A DNA stretch of 64,000 nucleotides from Oleispira antarctica RB-8. GTDB taxonomy: Bacteria; Pseudomonadota; Gammaproteobacteria; Pseudomonadales; Oceanobacteraceae. The stretch is from positions 1,883,350-1,947,349 of the forward strand of contig FO203512.1 in assembly GCA_000967895.1 (NCBI GenBank). Reading direction: 5' to 3'. The notes under the pieces were generated by a model. That model had not been told where the DNA came from. It ran no database searches and saw only the letters and a program-made list of their open reading frames with translations. The position numbers were made by a program, and so were the translations under genes. Shown piece by piece: positions 16,358 to 25,492 of this stretch (position 1 is the stretch's first letter; every line of letters starts with the position of its first letter).

Positions 16358-17398
16358 TTATCTTCCACTCGCTGCTTTAGATTCCAACAAGCCTTCTATG
16401 TACAGCATATTGACTATAACCAGTAAAACTACAGTCAATGGCGCTGCTAGTAATATGCCTGTCATACCGATCATTCCAGCCAGCATTACCTGAGCGAAAA
16501 GTGTTAGGGCTGGTGGAAGGCCTGCTATTTCAGCCTGAAGTACAGGTGTCAATACGTAGCTTTCAACGGTTTGAACAGCCATATAAAGAGCCGTAACGTA
16601 CAGAAGTGCATCAAATCCACCAATCACGCTGACCATGGCGGCAGGGATAAAAGCAATAAGAGGACCAATGTTGGGTATGAAAGAAAGAAGCGCAGCAATG
16701 ATTCCGAGTATCAGTGCAAGATCGATCCCTAGTGCCCATAAACCAATTGTCGTGAGAAGACCCACGATAATCATTGAAGCAATTTTTGCGATCAGCCAAT
16801 CTGAAAGTGCTGAGCCGCAAGAATTTAATACTTCACGAGCTCTGTGTTGATACGAAGGAGGCACCAGCATGACGGCACCGTTTACGTACCATTTGGGATT
16901 AATTGAAAGAAATAATCCTAGAAAAAGAGCAAATACAAAGCTTCCTAGGCCATTCATTGTTGATGATAAAAAACTGGAGGCTGCGTCCATGATTGTTCTT
17001 GCTTTGGGGTCATATGAGCTAAAGCTCTTTATATTGTCGGTGAGTTTTCCAACCCATTGCAGCTCAGAAGTATAACTTTGAATATAAGTGATGGCCTTAG
17101 GTATGCGTTCTGTAAGTTCATTGGCTTGTGTGGCTATCTTTGGTCCGGTATAAGCGAGAAAAAAGAAAAGCAATAAAAATGGCACGATAACCGTTATGGG
17201 TAGCCATACTTTGTTAGGAATTTTAGTTTTTTTACCTAACCACTTTGCAGAACCGCTGAATAAAACGGCAATTAAGATGCCTCCAAAGGCGGTAAGTATG
17301 ATTTTACTGTTATTGACCAGCATCCATGCAAAAAGCACAACCACCATAGCGGTGCTGGCTTGAATGAATGTGCGCTTTATCAGTAGTTTTGCATTCAT
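16358..17398 (-). CDS. AI-2E family transporter (PerM/TqsA-like), copy 1
   Basis: This 346-aa polytopic protein has the family's N-terminal helix pair, a soluble amphipathic middle (residues about 75-145) and a C-terminal helix bundle with FIPNIGPLIAFIPAA and SYVLTPVLQAEIAGLPP. ATG 17398 is preferred over the upstream frame opening because AAGGA lies six bases before it. Members include autoinducer-2 exporters and sodium/proton antiporters, so the substrate is open. A divergent paralogue lies at 17902-19077. Confidence 0.85.
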   Translation of the reverse strand: MNAKLLIKRTFIQASTAMVVVLFAWMLVNNSKIILTAFGGILIAVLFSGSAKWLGKKTKIPNKVWLPITVIVPFLLLFFFLAYTGPKIATQANELTERIPKAITYIQSYTSELQWVGKLTDNIKSFSSYDPKARTIMDAASSFLSSTMNGLGSFVFALFLGLFLSINPKWYVNGAVMLVPPSYQHRAREVLNSCGSALSDWLIAKIASMIIVGLLTTIGLWALGIDLALILGIIAALLSFIPNIGPLIAFIPAAMVSVIGGFDALLYVTALYMAVQTVESYVLTPVLQAEIAGLPPALTLFAQVMLAGMIGMTGILLAAPLTVVLLVIVNMLYIEGLLESKAASGR

Positions 17399-17635
17399 AT
17401 AATTCCTTGACGCTAATTTAGTATTTTCAAATTCTATATTATCAAACTCGTTGCTGCAAAGAGGTGTTCGCAAGGAGGGGGCAGAATGCTGTTAAGCACA
17501 ATCATTTACCAATAGATGATGTTTAGAAGGAATGAAAACGCAATTGATTAAGCGGGAAACTTGCGTCATTATAATAAGTAAAGGATGAATGAGAAGTATG
17601 AAACGTATCACTCTTCAATTAACAAAAGGATCTTT

Positions 17636-17797
17636 ATGATGGATATTTTAAGAGTCTTATTATCAATTTTACTGCCTCCATTAGGTGTGTTTTTACAAGT
17701 AGGGATTGGTCCTCAATTCTGGATTAATATTCTTTTAACATTGCTGGGATATTTTCCTGGTGTTATTCACGCTGTGTACATCATCGCTAAACGCTAA
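17636..17797 (+). CDS. Pmp3/YqaE (UPF0057) small membrane proteolipid
   Basis: This 53-aa protein has two TM segments and the family signatures LLPPLGVFLQVG and LLGYFPGVIHAVYII. AAAAGGA lies a few bases before ATG 17636, so the longer frame from 17585 is rejected. Pmp3/YqaE proteins are stress-induced and influence membrane potential and salt tolerance. The placement between two AI-2E permeases and close to MscS and CPA1 genes fits an osmotic or ionic stress neighbourhood. Confidence 0.88.
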   Translation: MMDILRVLLSILLPPLGVFLQVGIGPQFWINILLTLLGYFPGVIHAVYIIAKR

Positions 17798-17901
17798 CGT
17801 CAGAATTAATGAATCCAAATGCCTCTTTAGAAATAAATGTTTCACCGATAGAGCATGAATAATAATGTGTCCGTTTTGTCGGGAAGGTTAGGGAAGTAAT
17901 C

Positions 17902-19077
17902 ATGGATAATGAATTAGAGACTGTCGTTATAAATCAATCAAAAGAACCTCTTATGCCGCCAAAGCGTGCAGTCTTCAGTCTGCCTATTTATGGCTTATTA
18001 ACGCTGGCGGTTCTCTATACTCTGTACTTTGCCAAGTCATTGTTAATGCCTATTCTGGTGGCGATGTTGTTTGCGTTGTTACTCAGCCCTCTGGTATCGC
18101 TATTCAAGCGTCTTTATATTCCACGCTCGCTCTCTGCTGTTTTTCTGATTGCTATGATCGGCGGACCGATGACGCTGCTCAGTATCGAATTGGCAGGGCC
18201 TGCTCAAAAATGGATGGAGCAAGTGCCCAAACTCTCGGCTCAGTTAACCAAAGAGCTTGATAATTTAAGCCAAGCTATTAGTGCTGATCCTGTGGCTGAG
18301 ATGAATAAGACCGTCTTGCCTGCAAAGAAAAAAAGCACCGATTTTTTTGGCTGGTTTAGTAGTGATGATGAGCCGATCGTTTTTGAAGAAAAAAAGGACA
18401 ATAGTGCGCTTTCGGCACGAGTGACGCAGGGCGGAATAGACATTATTATGTCGATATTGGTCGCAACGCCTATGGCCCTTGCGCAGTTTATGACATTCCT
18501 TATTTTGGTTATGTTTTTACTGATCTTTGGCCCTGGATTGTATGCAAGTTATCTGAAAATTTTGCCCTTGGAAACAAGTAATCGTCGCTCGGCTACGTTA
18601 ATAGGCAAGCTTCAAAAAGAATTATCACGCTATATTGTTACGGTAACCATTATCAATGCTGGGCTAGGAATAACTACGGCAGGTATCTTTTGGATGATGG
18701 GGGTTGATGATGCTTTGCTCTGTGGGGTATTGGTTGGTCTGCTAAATTTCGCGCCCTATTTAGGTTCTATCATGGCCTTAATAATACTCAGTTTTGCAGG
18801 TATTACTCAGTATGGCATTGAGGTAGCTGCCTTGATGCCGGCTGCCGTTTATTTTGGTATTAATATGTTGGAGGCCCAATTTATTACTCCGACTGTATTG
18901 GGGCGGCACATGCAGCTCAATCCTTTAATATTGATTTTGTGGCTGTTGATTTGGGGATGGCTCTGGGGAGCGGTAGGTGTTTTAGTCGCGGTTCCTTTAC
19001 TCGTATGTATCAAGCTTGCTGCAGCGCAGTTAAATGTTCTTAGCAAGTGGGTAGCGTTAATTGAAACGAGTTCTTAA
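17902..19077 (+). CDS. AI-2E family transporter, copy 2
   Basis: This 391-aa protein has the same architecture as the copy at 16358-17398. It differs in a longer cytoplasmic loop (residues about 125-160) rich in Lys/Asp/Glu (KKKSTDFFGWFSSDDEP). C-terminal helices include NFAPYLGSIMALIILS and EAQFITPTVLGRHMQLNP. It ends before a strong terminator. Overall it is clearly diverged from copy 1, so a recent duplication is unlikely. Confidence 0.87.
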   Translation: MDNELETVVINQSKEPLMPPKRAVFSLPIYGLLTLAVLYTLYFAKSLLMPILVAMLFALLLSPLVSLFKRLYIPRSLSAVFLIAMIGGPMTLLSIELAGPAQKWMEQVPKLSAQLTKELDNLSQAISADPVAEMNKTVLPAKKKSTDFFGWFSSDDEPIVFEEKKDNSALSARVTQGGIDIIMSILVATPMALAQFMTFLILVMFLLIFGPGLYASYLKILPLETSNRRSATLIGKLQKELSRYIVTVTIINAGLGITTAGIFWMMGVDDALLCGVLVGLLNFAPYLGSIMALIILSFAGITQYGIEVAALMPAAVYFGINMLEAQFITPTVLGRHMQLNPLILILWLLIWGWLWGAVGVLVAVPLLVCIKLAAAQLNVLSKWVALIETSS

Positions 19078-19110
19078 TGCTCTTTGTTGATGAGTGAATA
19101 GTAATGAATA

Positions 19111-19150
19111 GCGCCCTCTACCAAATCCTTTGGCTGAGGGCGTTTCTTTT
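19111..19150 (+). terminator. Rho-independent terminator, convergent
   Basis: GCGCCCTC pairs with GAGGGCG, and an inner CCAAA pairs with TTTGG, followed by TTTCTTTT. It lies after the AI-2E gene and overlaps the 3' end of the carbamoyltransferase gene on the other strand. Confidence 0.8.
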
Positions 19151-20870
19151 ATTGAAAATCACTCTTTTCAAAGACCATATCTTCTATTACCAGTACATCT
19201 AGACCGCTAGTAAAGAAAACAGATAATGCATCTTCAACCGTGTGAATAATCGGTTTTCCCATAACGTTAAAACTGGTATTTATCAAGATCGGAACACCAG
19301 TAATATCGTTGAAGGCAGAGATTAGATCGTAATATTTTTCATTGGCTTCACGAGTAACACTTTGCGCACGGCCCGTTTTATCTTCGTGAACAACGCCGGG
19401 TACTTTATCCCATACGGCTTCTCTAAATTTCAAGGTTCTTTCCATGTAAGGAGAAACTTGATAATTCTCAAAATATTCATCGCCATGTTCATGAAGAATA
19501 GAAGGTGCAAAAGGTCTAAACTCTTCGCGGAATTTAACTCGAGAGTTTAAAGCATCTTTCATTTCCACCGAGCGAGGGTCAGCCAGAATAGACCGGTTGC
19601 CTAGTGAACGTGGACCAAATTCAGCGCGTCCTTGAACCCAGCCAATGATTTTTCCTTCAGATAGCAGAGTTGCAACTCGCTCATACAATGGCTTACCGCT
19701 AAGTACTTTGTGCTTTAAACCGCTGAACTTTTGGCAGCTGTTAAGTACTTCTAGGTTCATGGTTTCCCCAAGATAAGGTGTCATCTGAGCAACAGGTGGC
19801 ACTTTTGTTGGGTTGTCGTTGTAGTAGGCAAGCAAGGCTGCGCCTATTGCGTTTCCTTCGTCACCCGGTGCGGAGTAAACGTGTAGGTTTTTAAACGGTG
19901 TTTGATCTAGTATCGTTCCGTTACAGGCGGAATTAAGCGCGCAGCCGCCTGATAATATAAGATTGTCAGAGATGTTTTGGCCGTGTAGGTGTCTTAGGAT
20001 TTCGGTCATTAACTCAGTAAAAATTAACTGTCCGTTAAAGGCAATGTCAGCGGCTTCGATTGGCGAGTGACCTGGCTTAAGCTGCATTTCAAACAGTTCA
20101 TCGTAAACGTTTAATACTGAAAAGTGACGGCTTACAAAACGGTTGTCTTCGACTTCTAAGATTTTTTTCAGTTTTGAATAAATATCTTCGTTATATTTTC
20201 CATAAGGTGCGAGCCCCATTACTTTCCATTCTTCGCCTTTAATTGGATCGAATCCACATACTTTGCAGATCATACTGTAAAACATACCTAGGCTTTGCAG
20301 TGATTTTTTGATGCCGGGTAGTTTGGTTATCTTGCCGTTTTTATAGCTGTAAAACGAAGTGGATGTACTTTCACCGAAGCCATCAATAACCGCGCAAACG
20401 CCTTCATCAAATGGGCTGGTAAAGCAGGCCGTTGCCGCGTGTGTTAGGTGGTGATCACAGTTCTGAACTTCCACTTTAACATCGGGGTTTGTCATGCGGC
20501 GCTGGAATTGAAGACTTTTGCCTGAAAAGTCATATACGTTTTGTAATGATTCAATCAGGTAATAATAAACATTATAGACATAAGGGATCATTTTCTTTTT
20601 AAACAGAGGCAGTAATAAAAAGATTATCTTTAAACTAAATTGGGTCTTACCGCTCCAGGTTTTAGCGATAACCAAATCAGCATCTTTGTCTGTGTATTTT
20701 TTGAGTAATTTTTCTACGTGTATCAAATCATCGGCAAAAGTATTCCAGGTGCGTTTGTTTTGAAGATGACGTTCGGTTGACTCGGCGTATACAACTTCAC
20801 CTTCCGCATTAACAATGGCAATAGCGGGGTCATGTTGTGAGCAGGCGATGCCGACATAATTCTTTTTCAT
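19149..20870 (-). CDS. NodU/CmcH-type carbamoyltransferase
   Basis: This 573-aa protein has an N-terminal Kae1-like ATPase half (CSQHDPAIAIV; metal-site HHLTHAATACF; IDGFGES; LSGGCALNSACNG) and a C-terminal YrdC-like half with GWVQGRAEFGPRSLGNRS. Family members (NodU, CmcH, NovN, TobZ) transfer a carbamoyl group from carbamoyl phosphate through carbamoyl-AMP onto a hydroxyl group. Both halves look complete. It is the last gene of the minus-strand biosynthetic cluster, 110 bases after the KASIII-like partner and separated from it by a perfect 16-bp stem. It probably decorates the cluster product; the acceptor is unknown. Confidence 0.9.
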   Translation of the reverse strand: MKKNYVGIACSQHDPAIAIVNAEGEVVYAESTERHLQNKRTWNTFADDLIHVEKLLKKYTDKDADLVIAKTWSGKTQFSLKIIFLLLPLFKKKMIPYVYNVYYYLIESLQNVYDFSGKSLQFQRRMTNPDVKVEVQNCDHHLTHAATACFTSPFDEGVCAVIDGFGESTSTSFYSYKNGKITKLPGIKKSLQSLGMFYSMICKVCGFDPIKGEEWKVMGLAPYGKYNEDIYSKLKKILEVEDNRFVSRHFSVLNVYDELFEMQLKPGHSPIEAADIAFNGQLIFTELMTEILRHLHGQNISDNLILSGGCALNSACNGTILDQTPFKNLHVYSAPGDEGNAIGAALLAYYNDNPTKVPPVAQMTPYLGETMNLEVLNSCQKFSGLKHKVLSGKPLYERVATLLSEGKIIGWVQGRAEFGPRSLGNRSILADPRSVEMKDALNSRVKFREEFRPFAPSILHEHGDEYFENYQVSPYMERTLKFREAVWDKVPGVVHEDKTGRAQSVTREANEKYYDLISAFNDITGVPILINTSFNVMGKPIIHTVEDALSVFFTSGLDVLVIEDMVFEKSDFQ

Positions 20871-20899
20871 CAGAGTTGTCCATGATGGGGTAGTGATGT

Positions 20900-20947
20900 A
20901 ATGACGCCTATATTCAGGAAATATAATGGGAGAATATAGGCGTCATT
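20900..20947. repeat. Perfect 16-bp inverted repeat inside the biosynthetic operon
   Basis: AATGACGCCTATATTC pairs without mismatch with GAATATAGGCGTCATT across a 16-base loop. In the transcribed (minus) direction no T run follows, so it could be a processing or stability element, or an attenuator before the carbamoyltransferase gene. Confidence 0.7.
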
Positions 20948-20980
20948 CTTTATCTAGCCGTTTTGTTTGAGCGCTCGTAA

Positions 20981-21868
20981 TTAAACGGTATACGTCGCGC
21001 AAGCAGAAGTCAGACCAGCACCGGCCGCGACAAACAATACGTTGTCATTGCTGTTATAAAGGCCTTTTTCTGCCCCTAGGTGATAAGCCATGGTCAGCGC
21101 TGATGAGTGTGCGTCGCCATATTCTTTATAAAGATCCAATATAACGTCATCTTTCACATTAACGGATTGCGCTATTTTGTGGCCAAAACCTTCTTCAGCC
21201 TGAGGGGTAATAAGCTTCACTGTTTGACGATCTAGATTGTTTGCAGTGAGGTACTCTTCAGCAGACTCGATGGTAAATTCAAGCAGTTTTTCTTTATACT
21301 GCGCAGGCATATCCACGGTTAAGCGTTCTTTTGCAGGCTCAGCTAGATTGTTGAAATCCAAATAGCCTCTTACGCTATGTTCGGTAGTCGGTGAATGTTT
21401 AAAGCTGAAGTTTTGAAAGCCCTTTTGATCTTCGGTGTACTCAAGCAACATGGCAGCGCCTACTGTTGCGTAAGGGAAGCTTTCAAGGTCTTTATTCGAT
21501 GGGTGTGCATCGCCAGATACAATTAAAGCGTACTTTATTTGTCGGCTTTTAAACATCGCATCAGCGGTTTGAATGGCGTTGATGATGCCGCAGGCACTAT
21601 TCATCATATCTAAAGAAAAGGCCGCGTTGAAAGGCTGTGATTTAATATAATCAGGCTTTATGCCAAGGCCTTTCTGAGCGAACGCCGCCATGGCAGGTTC
21701 AAGCATGTTTTCGTCGCGATAAATGCCGACATTAATTAATAAATCAATGTCGTTTACATCGATGCCTGCTGCTTCAATACACTGGTGTCCTGCTGCAATT
21801 GCATTTTCATTTGAACTTTTAATCGCGTTATCAGTGCTAATGCCTGTCGCTTTAATGATTGTTCCCAT
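20981..21868 (-). CDS. KASIII-like condensing-enzyme partner with degenerate active site
   Basis: This 295-aa thiolase-fold protein keeps a Cys at position 93 (MMNSACGIINA). The catalytic His region reads LITPQAEEGFG (222-223), and the Asn motif is YGDAHSSA (D252). Two of the three KASIII residues are therefore missing. It overlaps the adjacent intact KASIII gene by one base. An intact/degenerate pair of similar sizes is seen in PqsC/PqsB, which works as a heterodimer, so a structural or substrate-gating role is the likeliest reading here. That comparison rests on size, order and motif loss and not on an alignment. Confidence 0.8.
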   Translation of the reverse strand: MGTIIKATGISTDNAIKSSNENAIAAGHQCIEAAGIDVNDIDLLINVGIYRDENMLEPAMAAFAQKGLGIKPDYIKSQPFNAAFSLDMMNSACGIINAIQTADAMFKSRQIKYALIVSGDAHPSNKDLESFPYATVGAAMLLEYTEDQKGFQNFSFKHSPTTEHSVRGYLDFNNLAEPAKERLTVDMPAQYKEKLLEFTIESAEEYLTANNLDRQTVKLITPQAEEGFGHKIAQSVNVKDDVILDLYKEYGDAHSSALTMAYHLGAEKGLYNSNDNVLFVAAGAGLTSACATYTV

Positions 21869-22905
21869 TATTTCACCGCCAAGTTGTTTATGGACATAGA
21901 TAAAAAGCCTGTTACGAAACCTGACGCTGCGGGCACCATTAATATTTTAGATTTGTCTTTCAGTTTGTTGGCTTTCAGATATTCGTAAAGCACAATGAAG
22001 TGAGAGGTTGATGAGGTATTACCGTATTTTTCGAGTACGTTTAGAGATTCTGGCTGTTCTGCTGAGAATGCTTCTTTGCCGACTTTTAGTAATCGCTCGA
22101 CAAACTTTGATCCTACTTGATGGTGAATAATGTAATCGAATTGTTCGGACTTAAAGTCTTTACCTTCTTTCGCCAGCATATCTATTTGAAAGTTTGGCCA
22201 AATTTTAAGACGCTCTTCGGTATGCATTTTGGAGTTGCTGGCATACATTGCGTAGCGGTTACTGTCATTACTTGGCTTGCCGATGGCTAAGTCAGAATAT
22301 TCCGGTGTGCTGATTAAATTAAAACAATCGATCACATCGTTATCATCAACGGCTTTATCAAGAATGACAGCTGCGCCTGCATCGCCTACGGTTAACGAAC
22401 CAAATTGTGGGTCGTAAATGTCTTTCGCTTCTAATACCGCTGTTTCTGCGATGGTTGATATGTATTCACCGCTCACAACCAAGCCGTTTTTAACAACGCC
22501 GGCTTTGATCATTGATTCCAATATATAGAGTCCGCTAAACATACCTGCACAGGCATTGGATACATCAAAAAATATGGCTTTATGCGCGCCTAATTTGTGT
22601 TTTAAGAACAGGCTCATTGGTGGTTCGTAATAACTGCAGTCGCCAACAAAGCGTGCGATTGAACAGGAGATAATAATATCTAGATCAGCCGCTTCGTATT
22701 TTGAATTTTCAAGGCAGCTGTTGGCCGCATCAATGGCCATAGTGTAGGAATCATCCTTATCCTCTTTCCATGAGCGGGTTTTAATACCGGTAATTGCCTC
22801 TAGATCAAACTGAGGAGGAATATTCATATTCGCCGTGAGCTCTTCTGTCGAGACTCTTTTGTTCGGTATATAAGCGCCGATACTTTCGAAGCGTGCCTTT
22901 GTCAT
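21868..22905 (-). CDS. 3-oxoacyl-ACP synthase III-like condensing enzyme, intact
   Basis: This 345-aa KASIII/FabH-fold protein has all three catalytic residues: C119 in SNACAGMFSG, His at 261-262 in IIHHQVGSK and N296 in YGNTSSTSH. It should carry out decarboxylative or head-to-head Claisen condensation of acyl thioesters. It is not the housekeeping fabH by context. It sits between a P450 and a degenerate KASIII-like partner in a cluster with OleC- and OleD-like genes, so it may take the OleA role. The substrate chain length is unknown. Confidence 0.88.
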   Translation of the reverse strand: MTKARFESIGAYIPNKRVSTEELTANMNIPPQFDLEAITGIKTRSWKEDKDDSYTMAIDAANSCLENSKYEAADLDIIISCSIARFVGDCSYYEPPMSLFLKHKLGAHKAIFFDVSNACAGMFSGLYILESMIKAGVVKNGLVVSGEYISTIAETAVLEAKDIYDPQFGSLTVGDAGAAVILDKAVDDNDVIDCFNLISTPEYSDLAIGKPSNDSNRYAMYASNSKMHTEERLKIWPNFQIDMLAKEGKDFKSEQFDYIIHHQVGSKFVERLLKVGKEAFSAEQPESLNVLEKYGNTSSTSHFIVLYEYLKANKLKDKSKILMVPAASGFVTGFLSMSINNLAVK

Positions 22906-23006
22906 GTGACTTTCCTTGTTACTAATAGTTATTAAGTTTTAATTGAATGTTTAAAAGCTAACTTTTATAGCGCTCTATTTTAGCCATTTATTATGTGTTT
23001 AATGGC

Positions 23007-24464
23007 TCAGAGTCTTTTTTGTAATTTCATCGTCAATCCCACGGGATTCATTGTGATCGACATTATTTCTTTCGCTTCGCCACCGTCGGGGGTATCGACA
23101 CTTTCAATGTCGAAATTTTTGAGCAGCATAACCATGGCCAATTTTATTTCTAGCATTGCTAAATAGCGCCCAGGACAAATGCGAGGCCCAGAACCAAACG
23201 GCATCGATACACGTCGAGACTGGGCTAGGTCATTGTCTTCGGTCTTCAGCCAACGTTGTGGTTTGAAGGCTTTTGGATCTGGAAAATAGTGCTCTGCTAA
23301 AGTGTCATGTCGACATACGACCCAAATCCACATGCCTTTGGGTACTGCAATGCCTGCCACTTCTGTGTCTTCTAATGCGACGAGCACATCAAACGGGCCG
23401 GTAGGCTTGAGTCTTAACGTTTCGAGAGTGCAGGCTTCAATGAACTTTAATTCATTGAGTTTTTCAGGTGTTAGGCTATCCAAATCGTCATCTAACTCAG
23501 CCAGAATACTTTGTACTTCTTGTTGGGCGCATTTCAGTGCTTCAGGGTTACGCTTCAGTAAGTAGATTAGCCACGACAAAGTGGTCGCGGTGGTTTCTTC
23601 ACCGGCCAATAGCATGGTGATCACATTGCCCGCCACGTCATTATTGTTGACGCCGCTGTCGCTTTTATCAGCGGCGACAAGCATTGATTCAAGCAGATTT
23701 TGAGGTTGCTCACGGCGCGCTGAATCACTATCGAGGCGTGCTCGTGCTTTTTCTATGAAGCCATTTATCGATTCATTCACTAGGGCGACGCTGCGATCTA
23801 ATTGGCGATCGGCAGGGGATTTGATAATGCGCCAATAAGGTACCAACGCGTTAACGCGCTTGAACAGGGTGGGCAGAATTTTATCCAGATGACGTTGAAT
23901 TTCATCATCATCTGTTTCCAAGGTATTAATGTCTGAGCCAAATGATAAACCGGCAATCGCATCCACGGTGAAGCGCATGAAATCGGCTTGCAGGTCAATG
24001 GTGGTATCCGTATCAACTGCGTTAAGCCAGCGACCTTGTAAGCGCTTAGTCACTTTTAATAAAGACGGGAAATAACTGCGCACATTATTGGCTGACAAAC
24101 TCGCCATTACCATGCGGCGTTGGTCTTTCCAGGTTTGTCCCTCTGCGGTTAAAAGACCTGATTGAAGGCCCATTTCTTCAAGTGTATCGACTAACTGTTT
24201 AGGGCGACGAAAACTATCAGGACGATCTTTTAATAAAGCGGTTTCTATTTGATGATCCGCTATTACCAGTACTTTGGTTGGCCCCAAGTGCATTTTAAAT
24301 ATCGGACCATACTGCTGCGCCCAGTCTTCAATATCTTGGTGCATGCGCGACAGTTTAATTTGCAGCGCATTACCGACTAAAGGCCAAGGGCGTGGCCCCG
24401 GCAAATCTTTAAACTGGCGTAGAGGTGGCGTGGCGGATGAGGAAGTTGCCGATTTTATTGTCAT
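23007..24464 (-). CDS. Cytochrome P450 monooxygenase
   Basis: This 485-aa soluble P450 has the PGPRPWPLVGN proline-rich N-terminus, the I-helix AGEETT (287-292), the ExxR motif ETLR (348-351) and the heme-binding FGSGPRICPG with Cys430. It has no N-terminal membrane anchor. No ferredoxin or reductase gene is nearby, so electrons must come from elsewhere. It follows the OleD-like gene with only two bases between, firmly in the operon. It probably hydroxylates or otherwise oxidises the acyl product, perhaps creating the hydroxyl that the cluster's carbamoyltransferase modifies. Confidence 0.93.
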   Translation of the reverse strand: MTIKSATSSSATPPLRQFKDLPGPRPWPLVGNALQIKLSRMHQDIEDWAQQYGPIFKMHLGPTKVLVIADHQIETALLKDRPDSFRRPKQLVDTLEEMGLQSGLLTAEGQTWKDQRRMVMASLSANNVRSYFPSLLKVTKRLQGRWLNAVDTDTTIDLQADFMRFTVDAIAGLSFGSDINTLETDDDEIQRHLDKILPTLFKRVNALVPYWRIIKSPADRQLDRSVALVNESINGFIEKARARLDSDSARREQPQNLLESMLVAADKSDSGVNNNDVAGNVITMLLAGEETTATTLSWLIYLLKRNPEALKCAQQEVQSILAELDDDLDSLTPEKLNELKFIEACTLETLRLKPTGPFDVLVALEDTEVAGIAVPKGMWIWVVCRHDTLAEHYFPDPKAFKPQRWLKTEDNDLAQSRRVSMPFGSGPRICPGRYLAMLEIKLAMVMLLKNFDIESVDTPDGGEAKEIMSITMNPVGLTMKLQKRL

Positions 24465-24466
24465 GA

Positions 24467-25492
24467 TTAACGTCCTACGAACTTATCAGTACCGCCAATA
24501 TCGTTCACCCAAGTTTTTAAACTGGCCATCCCTGTGCTTTGATTTACTTTGGGGTTGTAGTCAAAATCTTTTTTAGCCGCACTGATATCGAAGGTAGATG
24601 AGTAGGTTAATAATCCGACGGCATAGCGAGATAATGGCGCTTCCACTTTTCTGGCTAATGCAGGTATTTTCCAGATCAAATCAAATATTCCGCCGATGCG
24701 CATTAGCAGTTCAGGGCTCACGTTCTTTTTGATGGGCGGTGCGTTAAATGTTTTTCCAAGCAGACTTAAAAAATCCCAGACATTAACCACTTCATCATCG
24801 GTTATGAAATAAGCCTTGCCGCCAACGTTATCTGATTTTGCAGCTAAAATGCAGGCATCTGAGGCGTTATCAACATGACAAAGTGTCGCGTTGATATCTT
24901 TACCACCAGACATGTTTGGAAGTTTTTCTTTTAACATGGCTAGCAGTAATTTAGGGATGTAGCCCGTTGTATCGCGTGGGCCCCAAATTCCACGTGGCCT
25001 AAGTGAACAGGCGGTGAAATTTTTATCATTAGAAGACAGTACATATTGTTCTGCTAATGATTTTGTTTCCGAATATAAATTGATGTATTTTTTCGGGTAG
25101 GCATACGTTTCATTAATATTATTTTGATGGGTGAAATCAAAAAATATGCTGGGGCTACTGATAAAGATAAAGCGCTTAACACCTTGTTTTTTAGCTTCAT
25201 CAACTAAGCAGCGAGTAGACATTACATTGTCGTTATAAAACTGACTGCGGTCTCCCTGAGTCGTTACTCGAGCAGCCGAGTGGTAAATTGCATCAATACC
25301 TTTTGTTGCATCTCGCAACGAATCCATATTGGTTAAATCACCATAGGCATATTCAATAGAAGGATATTTTTTTAGGTAGTCGATGTTACTTGTCTTGCGA
25401 ACAAGTACACGGACAGAATCGCCTTGTGCAATGCATTTATCAACAATGTAACTGCCTAGAAAGCCGGTTGCCCCAGTGATTAAAACTTTCAT
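24467..25492 (-). CDS. NAD(P)-dependent 3-beta-HSD/OleD-like reductase
   Basis: This 341-aa extended SDR has the Rossmann motif GATGFLG (7-13), the active-site Tyr-Lys pair in YSETKSLAEQ and the RPRGIWGPRD segment shared with OleD and 3-beta-hydroxysteroid dehydrogenase-like proteins. OleD reduces 2-alkyl-3-ketoacids to beta-hydroxy acids, which OleC then cyclises to beta-lactones. An OleC-like gene two positions upstream supports this reading. The start overlaps the stop of the upstream gene (ATGA). Confidence 0.82.
   Translation of the reverse strand: MKVLITGATGFLGSYIVDKCIAQGDSVRVLVRKTSNIDYLKKYPSIEYAYGDLTNMDSLRDATKGIDAIYHSAARVTTQGDRSQFYNDNVMSTRCLVDEAKKQGVKRFIFISSPSIFFDFTHQNNINETYAYPKKYINLYSETKSLAEQYVLSSNDKNFTACSLRPRGIWGPRDTTGYIPKLLLAMLKEKLPNMSGGKDINATLCHVDNASDACILAAKSDNVGGKAYFITDDEVVNVWDFLSLLGKTFNAPPIKKNVSPELLMRIGGIFDLIWKIPALARKVEAPLSRYAVGLLTYSSTFDISAAKKDFDYNPKVNQSTGMASLKTWVNDIGGTDKFVGR

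Noticed and set aside
20981-22905. Housekeeping fatty-acid synthesis (fabH) locus
   Set aside because: No fabD, fabG, acpP or plsX lies nearby. One KASIII is degenerate, and the neighbours are a P450, OleC/OleD-like genes and a carbamoyltransferase.
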